From the NCBI GenBank assembly GCA_900763675.1, contig CAAFLE010000103.1, positions 1 through 25,136 on the forward strand: DNA of 25,136 nucleotides, written 5' to 3'. The number at the start of each line of letters is the position of its first letter. Within the stretch, counting starts at the first letter, position 1. The notes below the pieces were generated by a model that ran no database searches, was not told where the DNA came from, and saw nothing but the letters and a program-made list of their open reading frames with translations. The translations under genes were made by a program, and so were the position numbers. Source of the stretch: an uncultured Oscillospiraceae bacterium (lineage in GTDB: Bacteria > Bacillota > Clostridia > Oscillospirales > Oscillospiraceae). Below are positions 1-9,167 of this stretch, piece by piece.

Positions 1-53
1 GAAACGGTATTTTTCGGCAGAAGCGTTTAAAAGTCTTATCCAGGCAACAATGT

Positions 54-89
54 GCGCCCCACCCGGCATACTCATGCCGGGCGGGGCGC
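54..89 (-). terminator. Hairpin at the end of the pilus-like operon
   Basis: A 16-bp stem (54-69 with 74-89) with a 4-nt loop lies 12 nt after the stop of the SARP-type gene. The one imperfect position is a G-U wobble when read as minus-strand RNA but an A-C mismatch on the plus strand, so it is built for minus-strand transcripts. No good U-tract follows, so termination efficiency is uncertain. Bases 1-53 hold nothing I can assign. Confidence 0.6.
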
Positions 90-100
90 TTTCAGCTGCG

Positions 101-1336
101 TTATCGGAGCGGATCAAAGCCGCTTGGCTCTTTCTGGTTGAGAAGCTGGTGGAGGTCCACCATTTTGAACCGGAACACGGCTCTGGAATGCGGATAGCGG
201 CGATAGAAGTTGCTCTGGATGCGGCCTGTAATCGTCTTTTGCGTGTCGGACGACGCGCCGGGCAGCAAAATCCAGAACTGGCTCGCGCCGATCTGCGTGA
301 AAGGGTCGCCGGCGCGGAGCGTGGAGAGCAGCGTCAGCTTCATCTGCTGCATATACACGGCGTTTTTATCCGGCTGCGTTTCCAGCCCCTCCAGCACGAG
401 CATCAGCAGCTGCGCGGGCGTTTCGCTGCGGCGCAGAGCGCGGAGCTGGAGCTTCATGATCTCGCGGAACGTACCGTTATCGCAGTAAAACGCCGTCTTT
501 TCGCGGCGGTCCTGCTCCAAAAACGACTGGAGGAGCGATTCATCGAGCTTGCTGCCGTACAGCTCCTGCATGGCGGCGCGTTTTTCCGTTTCCAGATCGG
601 AGGACGGCTCGATGCCGAACTCCCGCTGGTAATGCTCGCGGACGAGCTGAAAATGCTCCAGCGCCTGCTGCGGCTGCATATTGGCGGTAAAAGAGCGCAT
701 GAGAAGAATGCTGAATTCCTCCGCCATCGGGTCGAGCTGCACCACGCGGGAGCAGAGCGTGATGGCTTCCGGGAAGCGCTGCTCCTTCATCAGCTCATAC
801 GCCGCTTTCCGGCTGACGCGCATGAAGAGCGAGCGGTAATAGGTGGTCAGATTGGCGCACCATAGCTCCGTGGAGGCTTCGGCAAGGAAATTCCCCTCGT
901 ACAGATCGAGCGCCTGCCGCGCCGTTTCCAGCGCCTTTGCCGGGTCGTTCTCGTCGATGGCGCGGAGCGCGAGCGCTTCAAATTCATCGGCGTCGAGCAG
1001 CGTCTCCCGGTCGGGCGCCCATTTATAGCAGCCGTCCTCAAACCGAATGAGCGATTTTGCATCGGTAAAGCCCATGGCGGCAAGCGCCGAGCGGACACGG
1101 CTGGCGTTATTTTGCAGCGTGCTTGCCGGGTTGCTGTTGTCGCCGTTGGGCCAGAGAAGCTCGATCAGCTCCTGCGCCGGGACGCCGTGGTCGCGCCGCA
1201 GAATGAGATACGCCGCAAGCGTCCACAGTCTGCCGGAGCGCCCCGTCAGACTGACGGGCTGCGGTTCGGGCATACCGTCCTGCTGTAGGGTGAAGCTTCC
1301 CAGCATTCGTATACGGATCGTCGGATTCTGATTCAT
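101..1336 (-). CDS. SARP/BTAD-type transcriptional regulator with degenerate GGDEF-like C-terminus
   Basis: A 411-residue cytoplasmic protein. Residues ~6-110 read as an OmpR-type winged helix (beginning RIRMLGSFTL, with LWP and ASTLQNNASRVRSAL), and ~115-260 as the TPR-like bacterial transcriptional activator domain (ALDLYEGNF, LDPMAEE, HYQREFGIEPS). Residues ~283-395 match the layout of a GGDEF domain (R.GD.F..IG..QF.ILLPG), with GASQF at 350-354 in place of GGDEF, so cyclase activity is not expected. The start is ATG preceded by AAGGAGG about 10 nt upstream. It is the last gene of the pilus-like operon, 20 nt after pilT, and may control that operon or respond to it. The SARP assignment is firm; the GGDEF relation is inferred from spacing and flanking residues. 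Confidence 0.82.
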   Translation of the reverse strand: MNQNPTIRIRMLGSFTLQQDGMPEPQPVSLTGRSGRLWTLAAYLILRRDHGVPAQELIELLWPNGDNSNPASTLQNNASRVRSALAAMGFTDAKSLIRFEDGCYKWAPDRETLLDADEFEALALRAIDENDPAKALETARQALDLYEGNFLAEASTELWCANLTTYYRSLFMRVSRKAAYELMKEQRFPEAITLCSRVVQLDPMAEEFSILLMRSFTANMQPQQALEHFQLVREHYQREFGIEPSSDLETEKRAAMQELYGSKLDESLLQSFLEQDRREKTAFYCDNGTFREIMKLQLRALRRSETPAQLLMLVLEGLETQPDKNAVYMQQMKLTLLSTLRAGDPFTQIGASQFWILLPGASSDTQKTITGRIQSNFYRRYPHSRAVFRFKMVDLHQLLNQKEPSGFDPLR

Positions 1337-1356
1337 CGGTTATCGTCCTCCTTCGG

Positions 1357-2430
1357 TCAGCCGCCTTTGAGGCGGCGGCTTACGGTATCGTAATTCGTGC
1401 AGTATTCCAGCGCCGTGTCCGGCGTGATCTTTCCTTCGCGCACAAGATCGAGCAGCGCCATATCCATCGTGCACATTCCAAGCGCCGCGCCGCTCGCGAT
1501 GGCGGATTCAAGCTGGTGCGTTTTGCTCTCGCGGATCATGTTGCGGATCGCCATGGTGGTGTACATCACTTCAAATACCGGCAGGAGCTTTCCGTCCACG
1601 CCGGGGACAAGCTGCTGGCTGACGACCGCACGCAGCACCATGGAGAGCTGGAGCCGGATCTGCGGCTGCTGCTCCGGCGGAAACGCGTCGATGATGCGGT
1701 CGATGGTGTTGACCGCACCCATCGTGTGCAGACTGGAGAGCAGAAGCTGCCCGGTCTCGGCGGCGAGCATGGCAACCTCCGTCGTTTCCCGGTCGCGCAT
1801 TTCGCCGAGCAAAATCACGTCCGGGCTTTCGCGCAGCGCACTCCGCAGCGCCGTTACGTAGTTGGGGCAGTCGATGGGTATCTCCCGCTGGCTGATGATG
1901 CATTTATCGTGCCGGTGGACATACTCCATCGGGTCCTCGAGCGTGAGGATATGTCCGCTGCGGGTATGGTTGATCTCGTTGACGATGCAGGTAAGCGTCG
2001 TCGATTTGCCGGAGCCGGCGCTGCCGGTCACAAGGGCGATGCCGCTTTTGAGCTGCGCAATGCGCATGACTCTCGGCGGGATGTGCATTTCCTCCGCCGT
2101 CGGCACGCCGAAGCGGATCACGCGCACCACCGCGGCGATGCTGCCGCGCTGATAGAAGATGTTGGCGCGGAACCGCGCCTTTCCCTGAAGCGCAAAGGAA
2201 AAATCGTCGTCCGTCCGGCTGCCGTTAAGGCACATCGGCTCGCGCTGCGCCAGACGGTAGATCGCCTCAGCAAAGGCGCGGGTGTCCTGCGGCATCCAAA
2301 CGCCGTCCTGCTCCATGCGGAGCTGCTGTCCGTTGATCTTATAGGTCAGCGGCAGACCGGCAACGGCAAATATATCCGATGCACCTTGCTCGACGGCAAA
2401 GCCGAGAATGGCGTCAAGCTCTCTTGTCAT
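1357..2430 (-). CDS. pilT: PilT-type twitching/retraction ATPase
   Basis: A 357-residue hexameric secretion-type ATPase of the PilT/GspE superfamily; PilT members power pilus retraction at the inner face of the membrane. Visible motifs are Walker A GSAGSGKS at 136-143, the Asp box LEDPME at 164-169, Walker B VILLGE at 205-210, the His box LLSSLHTMGAVNTIDRIID around 230-248, and the PilT-specific C-terminal AIRNMIRE at 294-301. That last motif favours PilT over PilB/GspE, as does the length (PilT is about 340-370 residues and lacks the long PilB N-terminal domain). The ATG follows GGAAGGAG. It sits between a small membrane protein and the SARP-type gene, 21 and 20 nt away. No extension ATPase is present, so PilB must lie elsewhere or this protein serves both directions. 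Confidence 0.93.
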   Translation of the reverse strand: MTRELDAILGFAVEQGASDIFAVAGLPLTYKINGQQLRMEQDGVWMPQDTRAFAEAIYRLAQREPMCLNGSRTDDDFSFALQGKARFRANIFYQRGSIAAVVRVIRFGVPTAEEMHIPPRVMRIAQLKSGIALVTGSAGSGKSTTLTCIVNEINHTRSGHILTLEDPMEYVHRHDKCIISQREIPIDCPNYVTALRSALRESPDVILLGEMRDRETTEVAMLAAETGQLLLSSLHTMGAVNTIDRIIDAFPPEQQPQIRLQLSMVLRAVVSQQLVPGVDGKLLPVFEVMYTTMAIRNMIRESKTHQLESAIASGAALGMCTMDMALLDLVREGKITPDTALEYCTNYDTVSRRLKGG

Positions 2431-2451
2431 GCAATACTCCTTCCGCCGCGC

Positions 2452-2841
2452 TTATTTGCGCCACAGGTTCCACTCTTCCTCCTCCGGCTGCCAGCGGCTC
2501 CGGCAGTTCCACTCAAGAATTTCATAGGAGGAGTTTTCGATCCCCAGACGGATCGTAAGCGTCATATTATCGCAGTTCAGCTCCGTTTGAAGCTCCGAGC
2601 CGGACAATTCGGTATTTTCGGGCAGAGCGCCGCCGTGCAGGTAGGCGTCCGCCGCCGCGAGCCAGAGCTCGCCCTCATTCTGGCATTCGTTCAGACGGCG
2701 GACAAAGTCGCCGTAGCGCTCCGCAGTGCGCCGGTCCGACACCGCCGTGGATACGGTAAGCGCGGCAAGCACCGCGACGCACAGCATGATAACGACAAAC
2801 AGCACCGTTATGCTGCCGGTGCGAAATTGTTTTCCGTCCAT
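2452..2841 (-). CDS. Small single-helix membrane protein of the pilus-like operon
   Basis: About 129 residues. A short charged N-terminus (KQFRTG) precedes one hydrophobic segment at ~9-30 (SITVLFVVIMLCVAVLAAL), then a polar outside domain with two Cys residues and a Trp/Glu-rich tail (WQPEEEEWNLW). The size and layout match pilus-associated or TadE/PilX-like pseudopilins, but the classical G|FTLIE cleavage motif with Glu at +5 is not seen. I chose the ATG at 2841 because GGAGG lies 7 nt upstream; the in-frame ATG at 2847 sits almost on top of that site. The latter would give the usual ATGA overlap with the upstream gene. Specific function not recognised. Confidence 0.75.
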   Translation of the reverse strand: MDGKQFRTGSITVLFVVIMLCVAVLAALTVSTAVSDRRTAERYGDFVRRLNECQNEGELWLAAADAYLHGGALPENTELSGSELQTELNCDNMTLTIRLGIENSSYEILEWNCRSRWQPEEEEWNLWRK

Positions 2842-2843
2842 CG

Positions 2844-3248
2844 TCATTCCTCCGATCGGCGGTACGCCGTCACTGTGAGCGAGTACACCGGCTCCTCGCC
2901 CGCCGCTCCGGCGGACAGGATCGCCGTTTCCATCCGTCCCGCCGCCGTTTCACTCTCCGAGCGCTCCACGCGGAGAACGTAAACGCTCTCCTCCGGCGCA
3001 CAGCGCGTAAAGGACGCATCGAAATACCATGTGTCATCGTCGTCCGACATACCGGCGCGGAAGCGTTCCGCCTCGCTGCGGCAGAGCGTAACGGCGGCGT
3101 TATAGATCTCCGCCTCGCGGCTGACGGCGGCGGAGCGCACCAGCACGCACGAGATCGCGCCGCAGCAGAGAACAAAGAACAATATACAAAGCAGCAGCGG
3201 CGTCATAAAGCTCAGCCGCCGCGCCGCGGTCTCCTTACGATCATTCAT
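2844..3248 (-). CDS. Small single-helix membrane protein of the pilus-like operon
   Basis: About 134 residues. A basic N-terminus (NDRKETAARRL) is followed by one long hydrophobic helix at ~16-40 (TPLLLCILFFVLCCGAISCVL) and a soluble domain with the segment ESVYVLRVERSESE. The start at 3248 is supported by GGGAGG 8 nt upstream and by overlap with the stop of the preceding gene; the open frame extends nine codons further upstream without a ribosome site. No prepilin peptidase site is obvious. The fixed position among PilT/PilC genes suggests a minor pilin-like or assembly role. This is inference from context; the family is not recognised. Confidence 0.75.
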   Translation of the reverse strand: MNDRKETAARRLSFMTPLLLCILFFVLCCGAISCVLVRSAAVSREAEIYNAAVTLCRSEAERFRAGMSDDDDTWYFDASFTRCAPEESVYVLRVERSESETAAGRMETAILSAGAAGEEPVYSLTVTAYRRSEE

Positions 3249-3699
3249 CCGCGGATCCTCCCGGACACCAGACATCGGCGTGCCATCCGTCCGCCGTTAT
3301 GGAAAGAAGCTCGCCGCGCTCCCACTCGGCGGAAAAACTGCCGGCGCGGCAGAAGGGGTCGGCGTTGAGCGCGTTGATCGGCTGATCGGCGCGGCTGAAC
3401 TCCGTGCAGAGCGAGCCGTTGTACAGATACACACGGGTCTCGTAAGCATGGTCCGGCTCGCCGAAGCAGACCGCCACGCCCTCGGGACCGTCGCGCAGCA
3501 CAACGGTTCCCGTACCGCCGCTCGCCGCCGCCTGCGTCTGGATAAAGGAAAGGGCGCTGCGCTGCCGGGTATTCTCGTCGCGCCGCTCCAGCACGCGGGT
3601 ATAGCACCGGGCGGCTGCCGCTGTCAAAATCAGCATGGCAAGGATGAGCATCCCGTACAACGCGGGGAGCGCGAACGCCGTGAACTGACGTTTTTTCAT
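3241..3699 (-). CDS. Membrane-anchored protein, possibly DUF4860-like, in the pilus-like operon
   Basis: About 152 residues. After MKKRQF there is a hydrophobic helix at ~8-32, then a polar domain with alternating strand-like segments (GTVVLRDGPEGVAVCF, ETRVYLYNGSLCTEF, SITADGWHADVW). The layout of an ETR-YLY-G strand pair reminds me of DUF4860 proteins of Clostridia, but that is from memory and should be searched. The start at 3699 is fixed by GAGGGGAG about 10 nt upstream and an ATGA overlap with the preceding gene; the longer open frame upstream has no ribosome site. Probably a pseudopilin-like or pilus accessory subunit exposed outside the membrane. Confidence 0.75.
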   Translation of the reverse strand: MKKRQFTAFALPALYGMLILAMLILTAAAARCYTRVLERRDENTRQRSALSFIQTQAAASGGTGTVVLRDGPEGVAVCFGEPDHAYETRVYLYNGSLCTEFSRADQPINALNADPFCRAGSFSAEWERGELLSITADGWHADVWCPGGSADE

Positions 3700-4004
3700 C
3701 GCACATACTCCCCTCTTACAAGCACCTGTATATCCGGAAGCTGGTTGGAGGCAAAGGCGTCGTATACGACGATGTACCGATTCCGGTTGATGGAAAGACC
3801 GTAGTTTTCCGTAAGATAGTCGAGACTTTCCGGGTACGCCCCCTCGACGGAATAGCACTCCACGGCAGCGCGAAGCACCGCCTCGCGGATGGCGGTACGC
3901 CCGCCCTCGCAGATCCGGCTCTGCACGGACGGAACGACCGCCGCCGCCAGAACCGCAATGAGGACAAGAAGCAGTATGGGCATCCAGATTTTTCTCTTCA
4001 TCAT
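3696..4004 (-). CDS. Small pseudopilin-like membrane protein
   Basis: About 102 residues. It starts MMKRKIW and continues into a hydrophobic helix at ~7-26 (PILLLVLIAVLAAAVVPSVQ). A helical stretch follows (GRTAIREAVLRAAVECYSVEG), then a small domain beginning YPESLDYLTENYGL. The helix running into an alpha-spine and then YP.SLDYL.ENYGL resembles small type II/IV pseudopilins, although the Gly/Glu processing motif is missing. The ATG at 4004 has GAGGA 8 nt upstream; a second ATG follows immediately at 4001. It ends in an ATGA overlap with the next gene and begins 35 nt after the pilC stop. A good candidate for a filament or tip subunit. Confidence 0.78.
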   Translation of the reverse strand: MMKRKIWMPILLLVLIAVLAAAVVPSVQSRICEGGRTAIREAVLRAAVECYSVEGAYPESLDYLTENYGLSINRNRYIVVYDAFASNQLPDIQVLVRGEYVR

Positions 4005-4038
4005 AAGAGCGTTCCTCTGCGCGTCCTGTCCGCCGCGC

Positions 4039-5109
4039 TCAAAGCCCGTATACAATGCCGAGCAGCGGCAGCATGACGCTCAACAGCGTAAAGCCGACCG
4101 ACACCGTGAGAAAGGCGATCAGCACCGGCTCGATGCCGTCGATCACGCCGCAGAGCGCGTCCTCCGCCTCCTGCGCCAGATGGCGGGATACTAATTCCAT
4201 CGAGCGCGGAAGCGTGCCGCTCTCCTCGCCGGTAAGCAGCATCTGCGCGTGGACTGCCGGAAGCACCTGCCGCCGCAGCAGAGCGCGGCAGAAGGTCGTG
4301 CCGCCGTCCATATCCGCACGGCACTCGCGCATGATCATGTCCAGCGTGCCGCCGGTACCCTGCCGGAGATAAAAGTCCAGCGCGGCGGTCTCGTCCGAGC
4401 CGCTGGCAAGCAGCGTAGACACCGTATCCATCATTTCCGAAACCGCCAGAAGCCGGAAAGCGCGGCGCGTCAGGCGCGAGCGCTCGAGCTTCCCGCGGAG
4501 CTTTCCGCGCCCCTCCGGAGAGCGGATGACGAGCGCGAGAATAAGAAGCGCCACGCCGACGACGAGCGCCAGAACAAGACTGACGACGCCGATGACGTTC
4601 GCCGCGGGGATATAAGCGTAGGTAGACGCGGAGATCGAGCCGGTAAGGCTGTCGTACACGCGCATAAAAACCGGCAGGATGCCGAACACCAGCACCGAAA
4701 GGACGATGCACATGAGAAGCATCAGCAAAACCGGATATACGACCGCGCTGCGGAGACGGTCAAACAGGCGGTTCTGGCTTTCATAGTAGCGGGCAAGCCG
4801 CTCCAGCGCCTCGTCCAGCCGCCCGGAAACCTCCGCAGCGCGTAAAACGCCGATGGCATATTCCGGGAATACCCCGGTCTCCTCCGCCGCGGCGGCAAAG
4901 CTCTCGCCGCGCTCCAGCGCCTCGCCGAGACGCTCGGAAACGCGCTGAAGCCCCGTCGGCAGCGCAGAATCGCCGTCGGAATAAAACGAAGCGTCCTCCC
5001 CGGAAAAAAGGGCGACCGCATCCGTCAGCGCCACGCCGGAGCGCACCATCATGGCAAGACTGCCGCAGAATGTGCTGAGCTGTTTTTCGTTTAATAGCTT
5101 ATGCGCCAC
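4039..5109 (-). CDS. pilC: Type II secretion/type IV pilus inner-membrane platform protein (PilC/GspF family)
   Basis: A 356-residue GspF-family protein, which forms the membrane base on which the ATPases act. Two F-domains are visible: the first at ~10-118 with the hallmark AAEVSGRLDEAL, the second at ~215-320 with LLTGEESGTLPRSMEL. Membrane helices lie at ~122-149, ~172-195 and ~325-354, the usual three. Length is slightly below the ~400 residues of Proteobacterial PilC, as is common in Firmicutes. The start is GTG with AGGGAGGA 8 nt upstream. The gene is 42 nt downstream of the transglutaminase lipoprotein gene with no terminator between, which supports one operon. Confidence 0.92.
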   Translation of the reverse strand: MAHKLLNEKQLSTFCGSLAMMVRSGVALTDAVALFSGEDASFYSDGDSALPTGLQRVSERLGEALERGESFAAAAEETGVFPEYAIGVLRAAEVSGRLDEALERLARYYESQNRLFDRLRSAVVYPVLLMLLMCIVLSVLVFGILPVFMRVYDSLTGSISASTYAYIPAANVIGVVSLVLALVVGVALLILALVIRSPEGRGKLRGKLERSRLTRRAFRLLAVSEMMDTVSTLLASGSDETAALDFYLRQGTGGTLDMIMRECRADMDGGTTFCRALLRRQVLPAVHAQMLLTGEESGTLPRSMELVSRHLAQEAEDALCGVIDGIEPVLIAFLTVSVGFTLLSVMLPLLGIVYGL

Positions 5110-5151
5110 GGGTTTTGTCCTCCCTCTCTTTTCTCTGTTCGGTCCGGCGCG

Positions 5152-6123
5152 TCAATAGACAAAGCGCACCGTGTATTCGGTATCGGAGAGCATCTCGTCC
5201 GCCGGCATCCCCCCGGCGGCAAACGTGATGTCCACGCGCTGCCAGTGGTTGGCGGTGATGCGAATCTCCGCGGTGATCCAGCCCTCGTTTTGCAGATAGA
5301 AGCTGTTCCACGCATGGTAGGTGCTTTGGTTTACATAACCTGTTATCAGCTTGCACGGAACGCCGATGCTGCGGAGCATTGCCGCGGCAAGGCTGGCATA
5401 GTCGAAGCAGATGCCCGTGCCGGTGGTGAGCGTTTCGTCCGGGTTGGGGATGTAGCCGTTCTTCACGGTGTCCGCCTTTGCCTGGTCGTAGCGGATGTTC
5501 TCGACAAGATAGTCGTAGATCGCCGCGGCGACCTCGCCGTCGGTCGAGCATTCAGCGGCGATGCTCCGCGCCTTTTCAACGCAGAAGCAGTTTTCCTCAT
5601 ACGGCACAAACTGGTTCGTGCGGAGGAAGGGCTGGAACTCGTCGTCCATCACGACGTCGCGGAACTCCGACCACGCGCAGGTGTATTTCGTGTCCTCGAC
5701 CTGCTCCATCAGACGGAAAGTATAGGTACCGTCGCCCATGTTGAGCGGGTAGACAACGGTGCTGCCGTCGCCGGGAAGATCGTAATTGTATTTTTCGTCG
5801 TTGCAGACGATCTGGAACTTCATGCGGATGTCGTTCTCCGCCCGGACAAGGACGACGCCCTGCGCAAGCTGCGAGAGGTCCGCCTGAAGCACGTCGTTTC
5901 CGACCGCCGCCTCGTCGTGAAATTCGGTTTTGAGAAATTCCGGGATCGCATAGGCGCCGCCGCTCATCTCCGAGCGCATCCACCCGGTCTCGCCCCGGGC
6001 ATCCGGCACGTTGCCCCCGGCGTTCATCGCCGGGGAAAGCCCCGCCGTCGAACAGCCGCAGAGCAGACAGAGCGACGCAAGCGCCGCCGCAAGGCGGAAA
6101 ACACGACCGATTTTATTATTCAT
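5152..6123 (-). CDS. Transglutaminase-like domain lipoprotein
   Basis: About 323 residues. A lipoprotein signal ends in the lipobox LLCGC (lipidated Cys ~24), so it should be anchored outside the cell membrane. The C-terminal third is a transglutaminase/protease-like fold: nucleophile Cys ~239 in GTGICFDYASL, His ~270 in YHAWNSFY, and Asp ~298 in HWQRVDITF. The central ~85-160 region (YNYDLPGDG, GDGTYTFRLME) looks beta-rich. The ATG at 6123 follows AAAGGAGG; an upstream in-frame extension has no ribosome site. It is the first gene of the pilus-like operon. It could crosslink, cleave or process pilus or wall proteins; substrate unknown. All three catalytic residues are present, so an active enzyme is likely. 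Confidence 0.88.
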   Translation of the reverse strand: MNNKIGRVFRLAAALASLCLLCGCSTAGLSPAMNAGGNVPDARGETGWMRSEMSGGAYAIPEFLKTEFHDEAAVGNDVLQADLSQLAQGVVLVRAENDIRMKFQIVCNDEKYNYDLPGDGSTVVYPLNMGDGTYTFRLMEQVEDTKYTCAWSEFRDVVMDDEFQPFLRTNQFVPYEENCFCVEKARSIAAECSTDGEVAAAIYDYLVENIRYDQAKADTVKNGYIPNPDETLTTGTGICFDYASLAAAMLRSIGVPCKLITGYVNQSTYHAWNSFYLQNEGWITAEIRITANHWQRVDITFAAGGMPADEMLSDTEYTVRFVY

Positions 6124-6181
6124 ATATTCCCGCCTCCTTTTTAGCATTTGGGTACAGTTATAGCACATCAATCATCAAAGA

Positions 6182-6210
6182 ATTATAGTCTCTTTCCCGC
6201 AGACAGGCAA
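6182..6210 (-). promoter_or_regulatory. Sigma-A promoter of the transglutaminase-pilus operon
   Basis: On the minus strand TTGCCT (6205-6210) and TATAAT (6182-6187) are separated by exactly 17 nt, with expected start near 6175, about 50 nt before the ATG. It is the only good promoter seen upstream of the eight-gene run. Confidence 0.75.
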
Positions 6211-6274
6211 GACCTTACTCTCGTTTTTCCGGGATTTTTTTCAATAATCCTCTTGTTTTTACCTGCCCGGCGGC

Positions 6275-6307
6275 AAAAATATGCTCCCGCGGAAAAACCG
6301 CGAGAGC
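6275..6307 (-). terminator. Rho-independent terminator of the exporter operon
   Basis: On the minus strand a 10-bp stem (6298-6307 with 6283-6292, one G-U pair) with a U5 loop is followed by AUAUUUUU. It lies 22 nt after the permease stop. The stretch between this and the next promoter shows nothing else. Confidence 0.85.
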
Positions 6308-6329
6308 AATGGAAGAGCCGGCAAAAGGC

Positions 6330-7580
<1,251 letters not shown>

Positions 7581-7595
7581 TGCACCCGCCCCCTT

Positions 7596-9167
7596 TCAGT
7601 AGTTATAGAACGACGACGTATCGGAAATTTCCGTCTTGACCCCGGCGCGGATGCGGTTGCCGTAAGGGAAGGCGATATATTCCTCGCCGGTCAGTCCGCC
7701 CGTGATCTGGGTATAAGACCCCCAGAGCGAGCGCCCCGTGGAAACGGCGCGTTTTTCAAGTCTGCCGTTGGCGCCCTCCACATAGACATAGCTCCCGCCA
7801 CCCTCGCTCCGGATGAACATATTCTGGAGATACATTCCGGATGCGCTGCTGCCGAAGGGGTTATACGTGATGTTAACATACTCGCCCTCGCGCACCGGCG
7901 TATCCTCGTCCAGATACACGGTGAACGGATAGAGCGAAGCGTTGCTGTTGCCCTGGCTCCAGTGGTAGTATTCGCCGTTCTGCTCGACCGGGTATTCGGA
8001 AATGCTGACGATCTCCGCCTCGGTCTGGGAATAGGTCTGCCACGACATGACCGTGACCGTATCGCCGACATGGAGCGTTTCCAGCTCGGTCTCGCTCATG
8101 GCGCCGGTGACATAGTATCCGCCGCCGCCGGAGATCAGCACCGCGGGGAGCTGTTCCTCCCGCGCCTGATCGGGGCTGCGGATGGTTTTCACCACGCCGT
8201 CGATCTTGCTGTACACTACGCCGTTGTTGATCTCAAATTCCAGCGTCTCGTATTCGAGCCGCGCCTTTTTGAGATCCAGCTCGGTCTGGTAGATCTTCTC
8301 CTGCGCTTCGCGGCGCATGGCGATCAGTTCGTTGTAGGTATAGCTCGGCGTCGTGTCGTACCAGACATCGTCGCCGCCGGTATCCTCGCCGCCGTCGTCC
8401 GCCGCTGCGCCGTCCGAAAACCGCCCGTAAGCTTCATCGACCTTGAAGACGGTCGAGCCGTCGCTCTGGCGGGCAAACACCATGCCCCAGCTGCGGAGAA
8501 TGTCACCGTCCGGGGAATCGCCGTCGTGAATTTCAAAAACGGCGTATGCCGTGTCGCCGCCCGTCTTCGAGAAAAGCTCGGCGATGAACGCGGCGTCAAA
8601 CGCGCAGTCGTCGTTCCAAATGTAGAAAAGCGGGCTTTCCTTCGTGCCGTCGCCGCCGCGGAAATACGGAACCTCCACCGGCGTGAGAACCGGGGTATCC
8701 GGCGTACCCGGCAGCGGGTCGGGCTGCGGGACGTACAGGCGGTAGTTGTTGATCTTCACAAGGTTGGCGTTCGCCTCGTCAAGCGCAAGCTCGAGCTTCT
8801 GTACGCTGATCTTCGCCCGCTCAAGCTGGAGGTCGGTGAGCGTTGTATCATAGGACAAAATCGGGTCGCCGACCTTCACCGTGTCGCCCTCGTGGACATA
8901 GAACTTCGTGATCTTCTGCGTTTCGGAGACATAAATCGACTGCATTTTGTCCGGCGTGACGCACCCCTGCGTTTCCGCCTGATCGTCGGCATAGCTCGTG
9001 CAGAAGTCCATGATCGGGTAAACCTTCACCTTGCCGCCGCTGCCGCGCACGAGGAGCAAGATGCCGTATACGCCGCCGCCGAGCAGCGCGGCGATCAGCA
9101 CGCCGGCAATCGTCCGCCGCAGCCACGCGGGCAGGTTATTCAGAAACAGGAGCTTCCCCTTTTTCAT
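7596..9167 (-). CDS. HlyD/MacA-type adaptor protein with a large insertion
   Basis: About 523 residues. A basic N-terminus and one membrane helix (~18-40) anchor it. A lipoyl-like half domain (~75-100, VHEGDTVKVGDPIL) and first coiled-coil strand (LQLERAKISVQKLELALDEANANL) follow. Residues ~135-270 form an insertion (ESPLFYIWNDDCAFDAAFIAEL and an Asp/Gly-rich stretch). Then come the returning coiled coil (REAQEKIYQTELDLKKARLEYE), the second lipoyl half and beta-barrel domains. The start at 9167 has AAAGGAGG upstream; it overlaps the ATPase stop by 32 nt. This is the second adaptor in the operon and the insertion lies where the hairpin tip should be. It presumably couples MacB-type transport to an extracellular partner in a monoderm cell. 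Confidence 0.88.
   Translation of the reverse strand: MKKGKLLFLNNLPAWLRRTIAGVLIAALLGGGVYGILLLVRGSGGKVKVYPIMDFCTSYADDQAETQGCVTPDKMQSIYVSETQKITKFYVHEGDTVKVGDPILSYDTTLTDLQLERAKISVQKLELALDEANANLVKINNYRLYVPQPDPLPGTPDTPVLTPVEVPYFRGGDGTKESPLFYIWNDDCAFDAAFIAELFSKTGGDTAYAVFEIHDGDSPDGDILRSWGMVFARQSDGSTVFKVDEAYGRFSDGAAADDGGEDTGGDDVWYDTTPSYTYNELIAMRREAQEKIYQTELDLKKARLEYETLEFEINNGVVYSKIDGVVKTIRSPDQAREEQLPAVLISGGGGYYVTGAMSETELETLHVGDTVTVMSWQTYSQTEAEIVSISEYPVEQNGEYYHWSQGNSNASLYPFTVYLDEDTPVREGEYVNITYNPFGSSASGMYLQNMFIRSEGGGSYVYVEGANGRLEKRAVSTGRSLWGSYTQITGGLTGEEYIAFPYGNRIRAGVKTEISDTSSFYNY

Noticed and set aside
1516..2982. A 488-codon plus-strand open frame opposite pilT
   Set aside because: Antisense to pilT and part of the next gene; no ribosome site or family signature.
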